From positions 237,970 through 301,969 of the forward strand of contig NZ_CCAE010000002.1 of assembly GCF_000723405.1 (NCBI RefSeq): a stretch of 64,000 nucleotides of DNA, given 5' to 3'. A program made the position numbers and the translations under genes. Shown here piece after piece: positions 34,183-43,900 of this stretch; positions within the stretch are counted from its first letter, which is position 1, and each line of letters begins with the position of its first letter. The stretch is from Hydrogenophaga intermedia. GTDB taxonomy: Bacteria > Pseudomonadota > Gammaproteobacteria > Burkholderiales > Burkholderiaceae_C. The notes under the pieces are model-generated. The model saw nothing but the letters and a program-made list of their open reading frames with translations. It made no database searches and had not been told where the DNA came from.

Positions 34183-35899
34183 GGAGCCAGGTCCGGGCCG
34201 CGTCGAAGCTTCGGGCGATGGGCGACTCGGGCCGCGACCTGGCGACGTCCCAGGCGATGGGTCCCGCTCCGCGAGCGATCCGCTGATCTTTGAGCCAGCG
34301 GCGCTCCACGCAGATGTCGGCGATCCGCTGGCGGATTTCGGCCGCGTCGTGTGGCGAAAACAGCTCCCAAGCGTCGAAGCCCAGGACAATCTCCGCTGGG
34401 TCGAGCCCCAGCGCCACTCGGAGGTTGTCGTTGATCTTGCCCTCGCCGCGCTCGGCTCGCAGGTGTTCGATCAGCCGCTGCATCTGGGCGTCGTCCGCCT
34501 CCGAGATGATCGCGTGCTCAACGTCGAGGCCTCCGCCGTATTCGATCACGAGGATTCCGGCCGCTGCGAATCGCCCCGCCACGTCAGCGGCGAGGGCGGT
34601 GTCCGAGTCGCGGTAGACCGCCACCTCGTAGCCGAGGCCGCGCAGGCCCAGCGCGATGGGGGGCGCTTCGGCCCCGTTTCCGTCTGCGATGAAGCCTCCG
34701 ACGTGCTCGATGGGCAGACCTCCATGCAGCGGCGGCCAGAACTCCCGAACGCCGTTGAGCACTCCCACCTCCGTCATGCCCTCGCTGACCAAGATTCGGC
34801 GGGAGAACAGCGCGCGAGGCGCGTGCCGCATCAAGGCGCGTACGGGGTCGGGGGCGCCGGGCTTCACGATCGTGGTGACGCGCTCCGGCCGGCTCGTGCG
34901 GCACACCCTCAGGTTCGCGGCGCCGGATTCGCCCAGAGCGACTTCGGAGTGGGTGGTGAGCAGGATCTGCCCCTTCGGCTTGCCTTCCGCGCCGGCCCGG
35001 GCCTGGTCGCCGCGCAGCTGTGAGATCGCACCCATCACCCGGTGCGGCTCCAACCCATGCTCGATCTCGTCGACCAGGACGATCGCGCCCTCGGTGATGG
35101 CCGACTTCTGGATGGCCAGAGTGGCCAGTCGGCGCGAGCCCAGGCCCGCCAGGCGGAGCGGCACGCCTCCGTCGTGGAGCGCGATCGATCCGGTCGAGAC
35201 TCCCCCGCGACCAAGCTCCAGGCCGGGTCCGTAGCCCCGTTCGACGTAGGCGCCCAGACTCTTGGCGAAGCGTTCGGCCGCGCTGGCCGCGTTGGCGAGC
35301 GCCTGGATCTCGGAGAGATTCGCGCTGTCGCGGGCGGCCTTGTAGGCTCCCGCTAGCCTGGCTGCGGCCTCCTCCGAGTCGCCCGTCAGGCGCGAGAGGA
35401 TGGAGCCTTGACCCCAGGCGAGGTGGCGCGCGTCGTCGCCGGCCAGACGGACCAGGCCGAACAGCGCGCGGTCGCGGTTCGAGATCGTCCGAGGCTCGTC
35501 GGCGCGGTCGCACACGATCTGCCAAACGGGCTCGAGCGTGGCGTCCACTGTGAGCCGCACCGTCAGCACCGGCTCGTCGTCCCCTTCGGGCTCGTCGCGC
35601 AACTCGCCGGCAGTCGTCCAGCCCCGGATGTAGAGACCGAATCGCTCGTCCGATTTGAGGGCCTTGGACAGCTCGCCGACGGTGACTTCGATCAGGATGG
35701 TCTTGGCCGTGTCTCCGCCGATGAAGTCGTGCTCGCCGAAAAACAGCCAGCGGGAGGAGAGGGCGGCCTCGACCGCGTCGAGCACTGTCGATTTGCCGGC
35801 GTCGCCGGGGCCGATCAGGCAGCAGAAAGGGTCGCCTGGCGCCCAGTCCAGGGTCGCCGTCCCACGGAAGTTCTCCACCCGGAGGTGCCGTATCTGCAT
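34175..35899 (-). CDS. OLD-family ATPase with TOPRIM nuclease (GajA-like)
   Basis: 574 residues. ATG 35899 is preceded by AAGGGGAC, which decides the start (MQIRHLRVENFRGTATLDWA). ABC-type ATPase at residues 1-350: Walker A CLIGPGDAGKSTVLDA near 30, signature-like LRLAGLGSRRLATLAIQ near 240, Walker B AIVLVDEIEHGLEP near 265, and H-loop ILLTTHSEVAL near 300. TOPRIM follows: ILVSEGMTEVGVL near 372 with the catalytic Glu and VAVYRDSDTALAAD near 430 with the DxD. This class of OLD protein next to a UvrD-like gene is the hallmark of Gabija. Length agrees with GajA (about 580). Confidence 0.87.
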   Translation of the reverse strand: MQIRHLRVENFRGTATLDWAPGDPFCCLIGPGDAGKSTVLDAVEAALSSRWLFFGEHDFIGGDTAKTILIEVTVGELSKALKSDERFGLYIRGWTTAGELRDEPEGDDEPVLTVRLTVDATLEPVWQIVCDRADEPRTISNRDRALFGLVRLAGDDARHLAWGQGSILSRLTGDSEEAAARLAGAYKAARDSANLSEIQALANAASAAERFAKSLGAYVERGYGPGLELGRGGVSTGSIALHDGGVPLRLAGLGSRRLATLAIQKSAITEGAIVLVDEIEHGLEPHRVMGAISQLRGDQARAGAEGKPKGQILLTTHSEVALGESGAANLRVCRTSRPERVTTIVKPGAPDPVRALMRHAPRALFSRRILVSEGMTEVGVLNGVREFWPPLHGGLPIEHVGGFIADGNGAEAPPIALGLRGLGYEVAVYRDSDTALAADVAGRFAAAGILVIEYGGGLDVEHAIISEADDAQMQRLIEHLRAERGEGKINDNLRVALGLDPAEIVLGFDAWELFSPHDAAEIRQRIADICVERRWLKDQRIARGAGPIAWDVARSRPESPIARSFDAARTWLHA

Positions 35900-35970
35900 C
35901 CCGTCCCCTTCAACGCCTTCGATGCGCGTCCAGATGGTATGCGATGAACATCGCTGTCCCCTTCCACATC

Positions 35971-36004
35971 TTGGCGGATGGGCGAGCGCATCTAGAATGC
36001 CGCG
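35971..36004 (+). promoter_or_regulatory. Putative leaderless promoter of the methyltransferase gene
   Basis: TTGGCG (35971-35976) and TAGAAT (35993-35998) are separated by 16 bases and resemble sigma-70 -35 and -10 boxes. The GTG start of the methyltransferase gene is only six bases after the -10 box, so the transcript would begin at or next to the start codon with no ribosome site, an arrangement seen in several restriction-modification operons. Confidence 0.45.
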
Positions 36005-37672
36005 GTGGCTTCGACGATCTTGATTCACCCTGACGACACGCCGAAGTTGCGCAAAGAGCGCGGCGCGTTCTTCACGCCGGACGGAATCACCGAATTCGTC
36101 GCGAAATGGGCGATCAAGTCCGGCTCGGACCGAGTCCTGGAGCCGTCGGCCGGCGACGCCGCCTTCCTAGTCGCCGCCGTCGAGCGACTGGCGAAACTAC
36201 GCCGCGGGAAGGGGACGGAGCCCGAAGTCGACGGAGTGGAGATCCACGCGCACAGCGCGAGAGTCGCTCGCCAGCGCGTGCGCGAAGCAGGCGGCAAGGC
36301 GCGCGTGCGCCAAAGCGACTTCTTCGACGTGGCTCCCGAGCCCGTCTACGACGCGGTGATCGGAAACCCGCCCTACATCCGCTATCAAAGCTTCTCCGGG
36401 GAAGCCCGCGCGAAATCGCGCCAGGCTGCGCTTCGAGGAGGCGTCGCGTTGACCGGCCTCGCCTCGAGCTGGGCCGCCTTCACCGTCCACTCCGCGCTGT
36501 TCTTGAAGCGCGGCGGGCGCCTAGGGCTCGTCTTGCCCGCGGAGCTCCTCTCGGTCAACTACGCGGCTCCGGTGCGCCAGTTCCTCTTCGAGCGGTTCAA
36601 GGCGGTGCAGCTTGTGCTCTTCGCGCGGCAAGTCTTTCCCGAGGCCGAGGCGGACGTCGTGCTGCTGCTCGCCGACGGCCATGGCGAAGGTCCGGCGGGC
36701 CACGCGGTCATCCGCCAAGCGAAGAACGCGGAAAGCCTCGCGACCTTGGAAGAAGGCTCGGCTTGGACGCCGGCCGACCCCGCCGGGAAGTGGACGGGCA
36801 GCCTAGTCGACCAAGGAGCTCTCGACGGCTTGGCCGCACTCACGCGCGGCGGCCACTTCGCGCCGTTGGAGCATTGGGGAGACACGACCCTCGGGATCGT
36901 CACCGGCAACAACAAGTATTTCGCCGTCTCGCCAGCGCGCGCCAAGGAGCTCGGACTGAAAGCCTCGGAGCTTTTGCCGCTGTCGCCTCCGGGAAGCTCG
37001 CATCTGCGCGGACTCGCGCTCACCTCGGAGCTCTTGGCGGACCTAGGCCGCGACGGCCAGTCGACCCTGCTGTTCTACCCTCGCGCCAAGCCCTCGAAGG
37101 AGGCTGAGGCTTACATCGCCGACGGCCACCGCACCGGCGTCGACACGGCCTACAAGTGCAGGGTTCGCAAGGTTTGGTATCGCGTCCCGCTCGTGCGACC
37201 GGCGGACCTGCTCCTCACCTGCATGAACGCCGACACGCCGCGGCTGGTGGCCAACGAGGCCGACGCCTACCACCTCAACTCGGTTCACGGCGTCTACTTC
37301 AAGGACGACGCGCGGCAGTTCGGCCGGGAGTTGCTGCCCTTGGCGAGCCTGAATTCGGCGACCTTGCTGCACGCGGAGATGGTGGGTCGCGCCTACGGCG
37401 GCGGCATCCTAAAGCTCGAACCGAAGGAGGCGGATCTCTGGGCCGTCCCCTCGGCGACGCTTGCGCGCGCGCGGGCCCCGGCCCTGCGCGCGGTGAGAAA
37501 GCGCGTCGCGCAGGCGCTGCGCGATGGCAACTTGATGGCCGCGGTGGAGCTCGTCGACGGAGCGCTTCTCGTCGACGGCCGGATCGCGTCCCGCGAGCAG
37601 GTCGAACGGATGCGAGCGGCCCGCGAGCTGCTGGCGAACAGAAGAGAGGCGAGGGCGATCGGTGGCAGGTGA
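36005..37672 (+). CDS. N6-adenine DNA methyltransferase (restriction-modification)
   Basis: 555 residues, GTG start at 36005. N-terminal RGAFFTPDGITEFVAKWAI near residue 19, SAM motif VLEPSAGDAAFLVAAVERL near 43, and catalytic motif IV VIGNPPYIRYQSF near 118 (NPPY, amino-methyltransferase on adenine). The rest (about 250-540) is a target-recognition region with YAYGGGILKLEPKE-like elements near the end. Should methylate the recognition site of the endonuclease encoded by the next gene, whose start overlaps by 11 bases. Divergent from the Gabija-like genes over a gap of 105 bases, so the two defence units may share control. Confidence 0.88.
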   Translation: MASTILIHPDDTPKLRKERGAFFTPDGITEFVAKWAIKSGSDRVLEPSAGDAAFLVAAVERLAKLRRGKGTEPEVDGVEIHAHSARVARQRVREAGGKARVRQSDFFDVAPEPVYDAVIGNPPYIRYQSFSGEARAKSRQAALRGGVALTGLASSWAAFTVHSALFLKRGGRLGLVLPAELLSVNYAAPVRQFLFERFKAVQLVLFARQVFPEAEADVVLLLADGHGEGPAGHAVIRQAKNAESLATLEEGSAWTPADPAGKWTGSLVDQGALDGLAALTRGGHFAPLEHWGDTTLGIVTGNNKYFAVSPARAKELGLKASELLPLSPPGSSHLRGLALTSELLADLGRDGQSTLLFYPRAKPSKEAEAYIADGHRTGVDTAYKCRVRKVWYRVPLVRPADLLLTCMNADTPRLVANEADAYHLNSVHGVYFKDDARQFGRELLPLASLNSATLLHAEMVGRAYGGGILKLEPKEADLWAVPSATLARARAPALRAVRKRVAQALRDGNLMAAVELVDGALLVDGRIASREQVERMRAARELLANRREARAIGGR

Positions 37673-38672
37673 GAAGACCGCGAAAGCGAAGGCGTGGGCC
37701 CTTTTCGATCGGATCGTCGAGCGCGCGGCGCCCGGCGGCGAGCACACCAACCCGTGGTCTAGAAGCGCCGACGGCAAGCGCGCCTATCAGCCCGACTACG
37801 ACACGCTGTGCCAGTTGTTGGGCGTGCCGCTTTGGCTGAAAGCCAACACGCAATCCGGCGTACCGGCTTTGGCTCTCGATGTCTGGCTTAGCTACGAGCT
37901 TCGACGCGCTGGCTTCGGCGCGGACCAGACTTGGCCGCGGCCGCAGCATCCAAGAATTCTTCCCGCCTCGGTGGCCAATCTGCTCGAGGCGCTGCCCAAG
38001 AAAGACGCGGCGGCGATCCGCGAATTGATCAAGAAGGAAGGCGCCATCACCGGCGTGACGTCCGCGAGCGCCAAGATCTTGGGGAAGAACTACCTCAAAC
38101 AGGTCGACGTCATCATCACGGACTGGTCGACGGGCCCCGAGCTCCTGATCTCCACCAAGCGCATGGATTCGTCGTTCGGGAAGAACGCGCCGAACCGCGT
38201 CGAGGAATCGTATGGTGACGCCAAGAACCTGCGCCTCCGGCATCCGCAGGCGGCCCTCGGCTTCGTGTTCGGATTGAGCGCGAGCGCCTTGGTGGAGGAG
38301 CCGGGCACCGCGGAGTGGCTCTTCGACTTGCTGGCGAAGCTTGGCCAAGAGGACGACGCCTATCACGCGACCGGCCTCGTTCTCATGGAGTATTCCGGCG
38401 CCGCAGTGGTGGACGACGGCGAAGAGGGCGAGGACGGAATCCCGGAGGAACCTGGCGTCGAGCCGCAAGACGACGTGGTGCCCGCGGCCGACGGGGATGT
38501 GGAGAAGACCATCGCCCGGTTGCCCAAAGTGAAGATTCGCCTGGATGCGACGCCCGAGGAGCTCAATCCGGGCCGCTTCCTCGCGGCCATGGTCGACCGC
38601 GTGCTTAGCGCGACGCCGGTGACCATGCACAAGGCCGCGCGCAAGCGCCGCGCGGAACCCGCGCAGCTCTGA
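37662..38672 (+). CDS. Probable type II restriction endonuclease, unrecognised family
   Basis: 336 residues, GTG start overlapping the methyltransferase gene by 11 bases. No named family recognised. Residues about 145-175 read LKQVDVIITDWSTGPELLIS then TKRMDSSF, consistent with a PD-(D/E)xK nuclease core in which the usual ExK is SxK, with an acidic residue supplied elsewhere (NRVEESYGDAK follows), as in Cfr10I-type enzymes. The N-terminal 100 residues may read DNA. The last 100 include an acidic linker (DDGEEGEDGIPEE). Role as the partner nuclease is inferred from gene pairing. Confidence 0.65.
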   Translation: MAGEKTAKAKAWALFDRIVERAAPGGEHTNPWSRSADGKRAYQPDYDTLCQLLGVPLWLKANTQSGVPALALDVWLSYELRRAGFGADQTWPRPQHPRILPASVANLLEALPKKDAAAIRELIKKEGAITGVTSASAKILGKNYLKQVDVIITDWSTGPELLISTKRMDSSFGKNAPNRVEESYGDAKNLRLRHPQAALGFVFGLSASALVEEPGTAEWLFDLLAKLGQEDDAYHATGLVLMEYSGAAVVDDGEEGEDGIPEEPGVEPQDDVVPAADGDVEKTIARLPKVKIRLDATPEELNPGRFLAAMVDRVLSATPVTMHKAARKRRAEPAQL

Positions 38673-38912
38673 GGAACGCGGGACACGTCACTTCGTTGAC
38701 TCTGGCTAGCATTGGCATCCAGGCGGGGCTTTCCACTCCCGCAGGAGATTCGGCGATGTCCGGAGTCGAGGGGCGCCTTGCGCGGGTGCTGGCAAACAAA
38801 CAAAGGGTGATCACGCGGGCGGTCTTCTGGAAGATCCCCTCGGCTCGCCTCGCTGTGCAACGTTACGTCAATGGTCGAGACACGTTTCATGGGCAGCGAA
38901 AGTCGGGCGGCA

Positions 38913-40898
38913 TCAGCGTGTTCTGCACTTGAGCCAGTCCTCCCAGGCCACTGCCGCCTCAGGGTTCTTTCGTTTCCAGTCCTCGAGCGCTGGGCCCTTT
39001 AGCCAGTCTGGCTCGCGACTCCAGTGCATCGGCGGACTACTGCCCGTCGGTCTCCGGTTTCCGTCTCGAGGTTGTGAGGGTGCTTGACCAGGCCCTCTGC
39101 CTGTCGCCTCGCCAGGCAGGGGGCGAGCCAGTAGCTCCCGCATCTCAGGGAAGAGAAAACCCAGGAGCGGGTCGAAACGTCGGCTTCGCCTGTACACCGA
39201 CTCGACACCCCGCTGACTGCAGCCTTCAAGGTCTTGCAGAACCTTCTCGCGCCACTGGGTGACGCGCGCACGGTGCTGGGGTTCCAGGGTCGGGTCGTAT
39301 GCCCTGAGCGCCGTGAGGTAGAGGGTGTGCCAACAAAGCTTGTCCTCTGCCTTCTCGACAAGGGCTGTGTTCAATACCTGCCACAGCGTCTCCACGCGGT
39401 AGCCCACCGCCGTGTTCTCTTGAATCGACAGCAGACGGTCAAGGATGCTTCCTTGCCACGCGTAGAGGACTGGGTCATCTCCATGTGTCACCCCGTACGA
39501 CGCAAGCTCTTTCCCAAGCTCAGAGATGAGCTCACGCGTCGACTCCTGGAGTTGCCTGGCTTCTTGGGTTTGGGCGTCCTCGGCGCGAAACGCAGCGAGA
39601 CTCTTCACAGCCGCCAAGTACTCGCGACGCAGTCGTGCGAGTTCCTGCTCATCAGCTTGAAGCCTTAGCTCCAGCTGCGCTGCTCTCGCAGCAGCTTTTT
39701 CGTCGAGCCAAGGATGGGCCAGCCACCGCTTCGCGGCCAGTTCGTGCACCACCAAAGCTGTGAACTCGGCTCGGGACAGTGTTCCCCCGAGACTCCCGAC
39801 ATTGATTTCTAGGGCGGCAAAGCCTTCCGCGCGGATTCGGTCAAGCCGTTCGGGTGAAATTGCGTTGGTGACCGTGACCTCTACGAGCAACGTTCCCTGC
39901 GCGCCATCTGCGGGGTCGACAAACTGAGCGATGAGGTCGGGGCGTATCTGCCCGACCTTCTTCTCCAGTCGAACGTTCGAGAGCTCGAGCAGGCTTTCGC
40001 TGCGTCGAGCGACGTCAAGGTGCAGCTTTGAGCCGGTGCCGCCAAGATGCTCTCGAAGGATAAGTTCCGGTACGCGCAGACGCTCTTCTCGTCTGAGGAC
40101 GTCCTTCGTGAGCCAATGCAGCAACGACTCCCTGCCTGCCGCTGGTCCATGGTCCTGCAACGCTTCGTCAGGAAGCCAGTCCAGAGCGGCAACAGCCTTT
40201 GCGGTGGCGAGCGCATGCGCTTGCTCGGCCAGGGAGGCGTCCGACCAGTGCTGCCCATGCCAACTCCCGGCCTCCACCAAGAGGTGCAGTCGCCCCTTGA
40301 GCTCGTTGGGGTTTAGCGCGGCCAGGGCGGGGTCGTCCATCACGACCTGGACGACAGGATGTAAGGCGCCGTCGAGTTCTTCAGATAGGGAACCCGTGAG
40401 CTGAACGACGACAGTCCTGCCGTCCTCGAGCGTCAACAGGGCGCGTACTTGGTCAAGTGGCTTGAAGCTCCGTATGTTCACCGCTTCCGCCGGCTGAGAA
40501 ATCCATGCGGAGTACGCGGCACCGCTCAACCCGACAACCTGGGCAGATACGCGCCGAGCCGGGAGGACAACGCGGCCTTGTTTCTCTAGTAGCTCGAGCG
40601 CTGCCGCGCGGGCCGTCAGCACGAGGCAGGAGTGCCGGTCAGTACCATCGGGGTGCCTGAAGTGCGGCCGCTTTCTCCACTCAGTTTTGGCGGCATTCAC
40701 GGCCGTCAGCGGCTCGCTGCAGCAGTAGCAAACACAGTCGCATCTCGAGCCGCGATGCTTTTCATCGAGCTCGAAGATGTACCGTGCCTCTCCGGTGTGA
40801 ATGTCCTTCCCCCACGCCAGGACGAGCTCGCTCAACTGCTGCCTGGGATTGGGACTTCCCGGCTGAATGCTCCAGAACGCAGCTCGGTCACTGCTCAT
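38913..40898 (-). CDS. CoiA-like zinc-finger nuclease
   Basis: 661 residues from ATG 40898. Residues about 50-95 hold a cysteine/histidine cluster (CDCVCYCCSEPL ... KRPHFRHPDG ... HSC) like the N-terminal zinc ribbon of CoiA competence proteins. Around residue 290-350 a PD-(D/E)xK core is visible: SKLHLDVARRSE, KVGQIRPDLIAQFV and TLLVEVTVTNAISPERL (Asp and ExT in place of ExK). Residues 410-460 form a coiled coil. The C-terminal tail is Pro/Arg-rich and ends AAVAWEDWLKCRTR. It is in the same direction as the AddAB-like pair, 69 bases downstream, so probably part of the same locus. Confidence 0.7.
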   Translation of the reverse strand: MSSDRAAFWSIQPGSPNPRQQLSELVLAWGKDIHTGEARYIFELDEKHRGSRCDCVCYCCSEPLTAVNAAKTEWRKRPHFRHPDGTDRHSCLVLTARAAALELLEKQGRVVLPARRVSAQVVGLSGAAYSAWISQPAEAVNIRSFKPLDQVRALLTLEDGRTVVVQLTGSLSEELDGALHPVVQVVMDDPALAALNPNELKGRLHLLVEAGSWHGQHWSDASLAEQAHALATAKAVAALDWLPDEALQDHGPAAGRESLLHWLTKDVLRREERLRVPELILREHLGGTGSKLHLDVARRSESLLELSNVRLEKKVGQIRPDLIAQFVDPADGAQGTLLVEVTVTNAISPERLDRIRAEGFAALEINVGSLGGTLSRAEFTALVVHELAAKRWLAHPWLDEKAAARAAQLELRLQADEQELARLRREYLAAVKSLAAFRAEDAQTQEARQLQESTRELISELGKELASYGVTHGDDPVLYAWQGSILDRLLSIQENTAVGYRVETLWQVLNTALVEKAEDKLCWHTLYLTALRAYDPTLEPQHRARVTQWREKVLQDLEGCSQRGVESVYRRSRRFDPLLGFLFPEMRELLARPLPGEATGRGPGQAPSQPRDGNRRPTGSSPPMHWSREPDWLKGPALEDWKRKNPEAAVAWEDWLKCRTR

Positions 40899-40967
40899 AG
40901 GCTGGTCAAATCAGAGGTAGGTTGCAGTCCACAAAGGCGGGATAGCAAGTAGCTCTGTACGGGACCG

Positions 40968-43900
40968 TCAAGCCAAGCGAACGGCTCGTGCAGCCACCGG
41001 CAGGTAGAGCCACCGCTGCCTCACGGGCTTGCCGGTCGCGGCTAGGAGGGCGTGGCCGTAGGACTCGAGCTGAGGACCATGCTCAGCCACCAAGTCCTCG
41101 TCTCGGGCAGCCCCACCGGGGTTCGACTTGTGGTCCAGGAGGACCCACCCGTCGTGCGCTTCGACCAGCAAGTCGATGCGGCCACGGATGCGGGTCCCGT
41201 TCGGGCCATCGGCCTCCACGGGAACTTCGACATGGACCGGGCAACCGGGCCAGCGAGCGCCAATCCACGCCTGGAATGCAGCGACCTGGGCGCAAACGGC
41301 ATCCTTGTCCACGCAGTGAGCAACGGCCCAGGTCTTCAAGATGCGTTCGACTTCCGGGGCTGAAACGCCGCCAAGCACTCCGGCGCGCGCGATGCACAGG
41401 TGGAGCGCCGTGCCCAGCGACGCCATGTCGGGCTTGCCCGCCAGGCTCAGCCGCACACCGACGGTGTCTGTCTCAGCGACCTTGAAGGCCCCGCCCGAGG
41501 CGGCGCTTGGACGATGCCACAGTGGTTCGCCTTGCATCCGTGGCCGCGGGGCGAACCAGTGGCATGTCTCGGGCGCCTTGGCCGGTGGCTCGTCAGCGCA
41601 GTCGTCCTTGCTCCACGACTTTGTCAGGCGGGAGAGCTGCCGGCCGCAAGGAAGCGCCACGGCGCCCGAGTCGCCGAACAATAGCTCGGTTGCGCCTTGA
41701 ATCTCGCCAACCCAGGCACGCCCAGGTCCTCGCGACCGAACGAAGGACACGGCTACGTTCATGTCGCGTGCTCGGGTCAGGCCGACATAGAGCAGGCGCT
41801 TGTTCTCCGCCAGGGCTTCGGCCTGCATGGCTTGACCAGTGGCGCTGGCCTCGGCGTTGAGGGCTGCCTGGGGCTGGGACCGCTTGCCCCAGGTTTTCAA
41901 CCAGCAGTGGACGAAGCGGTTGGCCAGCGGCTGCTGCGGGTCGAAAGCGCCGACCGTCCTGGCGCGGACGCCCCAGAGTGAACTGCGCGCCGTCGCATCG
42001 AGGCTTGTCAGCACGACGACGGGCCACTCCAAGCCCTTGGCACCGTGGTAGGTCAGGACCGTGACCGAGTTGTCTGCCGATGTCGCCCGGTTGTCGTCAT
42101 CTGCGCTGGCGAGTTCGTCCAGCCAGCGAAGCATGCCGCTGACGGTTGCTGGTCGCTTCGCGGCAACGCACTCGTCTTCGAAAGTCTTACCGAACTCGAC
42201 CAGCGCTTCGACGTTGGCCAGGCGGTTGCGGCTCTCGTGGGGAGAGGCCGACCATTGGCCGACCAGGCGCGCGACCTGGGACTCAGCAGCGGCAAGTCGC
42301 AGCGCCTCCTGTGGTGTCAAGGCGTTGAGTATTGGGCGCAGCTCCTCCAATCGGGCCAGCAGTGGATGGGCGTTGTCGCCGGTCGTCTTCCACTCATGAG
42401 ATTTGGCTCCATCGGTGGCAAGGTGCTGCAGCCGGTCTTGAAGCCATGTTTCGACCGGAATGCCTTCGGCCAGGGTGAGAACCAGCGCCGTCGCGACCGT
42501 GTCAGTCGGGTCGTTCAGGCGCCGCAGGCATGCCATCACGTAGATGGCCTCGGCAGTCCCCAACAGGCCGGAACGTGGGCTGGCTGAAGGGATGCCCCAG
42601 CGGGTGAGCGATGTGACGGCAAACCCGACCTGCTCGTTGTAGCGGCACAGCACCCCGACATCGCCAGCCTGAATCGGTCGCAGCTGCTCGGTGTCCTTGT
42701 CCTCGACCTTGACGCCTGAAGCCAGCAGTTCGCGGACGGCTTGTCCAAGGCCCAGGTAGTCCAAGTCGTTTCGGCTGCTCTCGAAGTTCCAGTTCAGGAG
42801 TGCTGCCTGGTCCGGGATGTCCTTTCGCAGCGGTTGCAGCTGAACCTGCGCTGGAGTCAGGTCGGGCTCGAACGCAGACCCGAACACGCCGTTGGTAAGC
42901 GCAACGAGCCCCTCGACGGAACGCCTGGAGGTGTCGAGGGCCTTCCCAATGGTTCCACCCCAATCCTTGATGGCGCCCAGGACGCCAGCGATGAGGCTCG
43001 CGTCCGTGCCGCGGAACCCGTAGATGGCCTGCTTGGGGTCGCCGACCCACACTGACCGCTTGGCTAGCTTGGCCAACTCCACGAAGAGCGCCAACTGAAG
43101 GGGGCTGGTGTCCTGGAACTCGTCGACCATGATGAGGTCCAGCTCGGCCGCCAGGGCTTCGCGGACGCTGGGCTTTGTCCTCAACGCCCGCAGCAGCAGA
43201 ACCTCCTGGTCGCTGAAGTCAACGGCGCCCAGGGCCTTCTTGGCCTGCTCGTAGGCGTCGAGGACGTCCGCGACCAGGTTGAACACCAGGTCCAGGTACC
43301 GGCGGACCTCGGCATGAAAGGCGGGGTGAGACTCGTGGGCTTGAGCGGCGGCCTTGACTGGCTCCAAGATGTTCTTGACCTTGGCGCCAGCGTCGATACC
43401 TGCCGCGCCTATCCAGTCGGGCCAGCACCAGCGGGCCTCACGGAATGCGCGGTCCAGCTTCTGCAGTGCGTCCAGGCCCTTTGAAAGGTTCTGGGGCACT
43501 TGTTCGCCTGCAGCCATTCGCTGCTCGACAAAAGCGGCAACTTCCTGGTGCGCCTTGCTAAGCGCGGCGCTCAGCGCTGCGGTGGGGTCTGGGCCTGTAC
43601 TCGGAGCAGGCCAGTTCGCAAGCATCGCGTCCGCGTTCTGCGCGCCCATCGCGCGAAGCGCCGCAGGCGTGATGTCATTGTCGAGCGCGGCCTTGACGAC
43701 GGCCTCGACGGTCTTGGACCAGTCCGCTTGCTCGATTCCGAACCGCTCGGTCAGCCCCACCAGTTCCGCTTGCGCGGCGGCGTCCATGGCCTCGGCCAGG
43801 GTGGCTTTGAGCAGTCGCTTGGATTGGCCTTCACCCAAGACGGTCTGGTCGGGCGACAGGCCCAGCTCGAAGCAGAACCGCTTGAGCATCTGGCCGCAAA

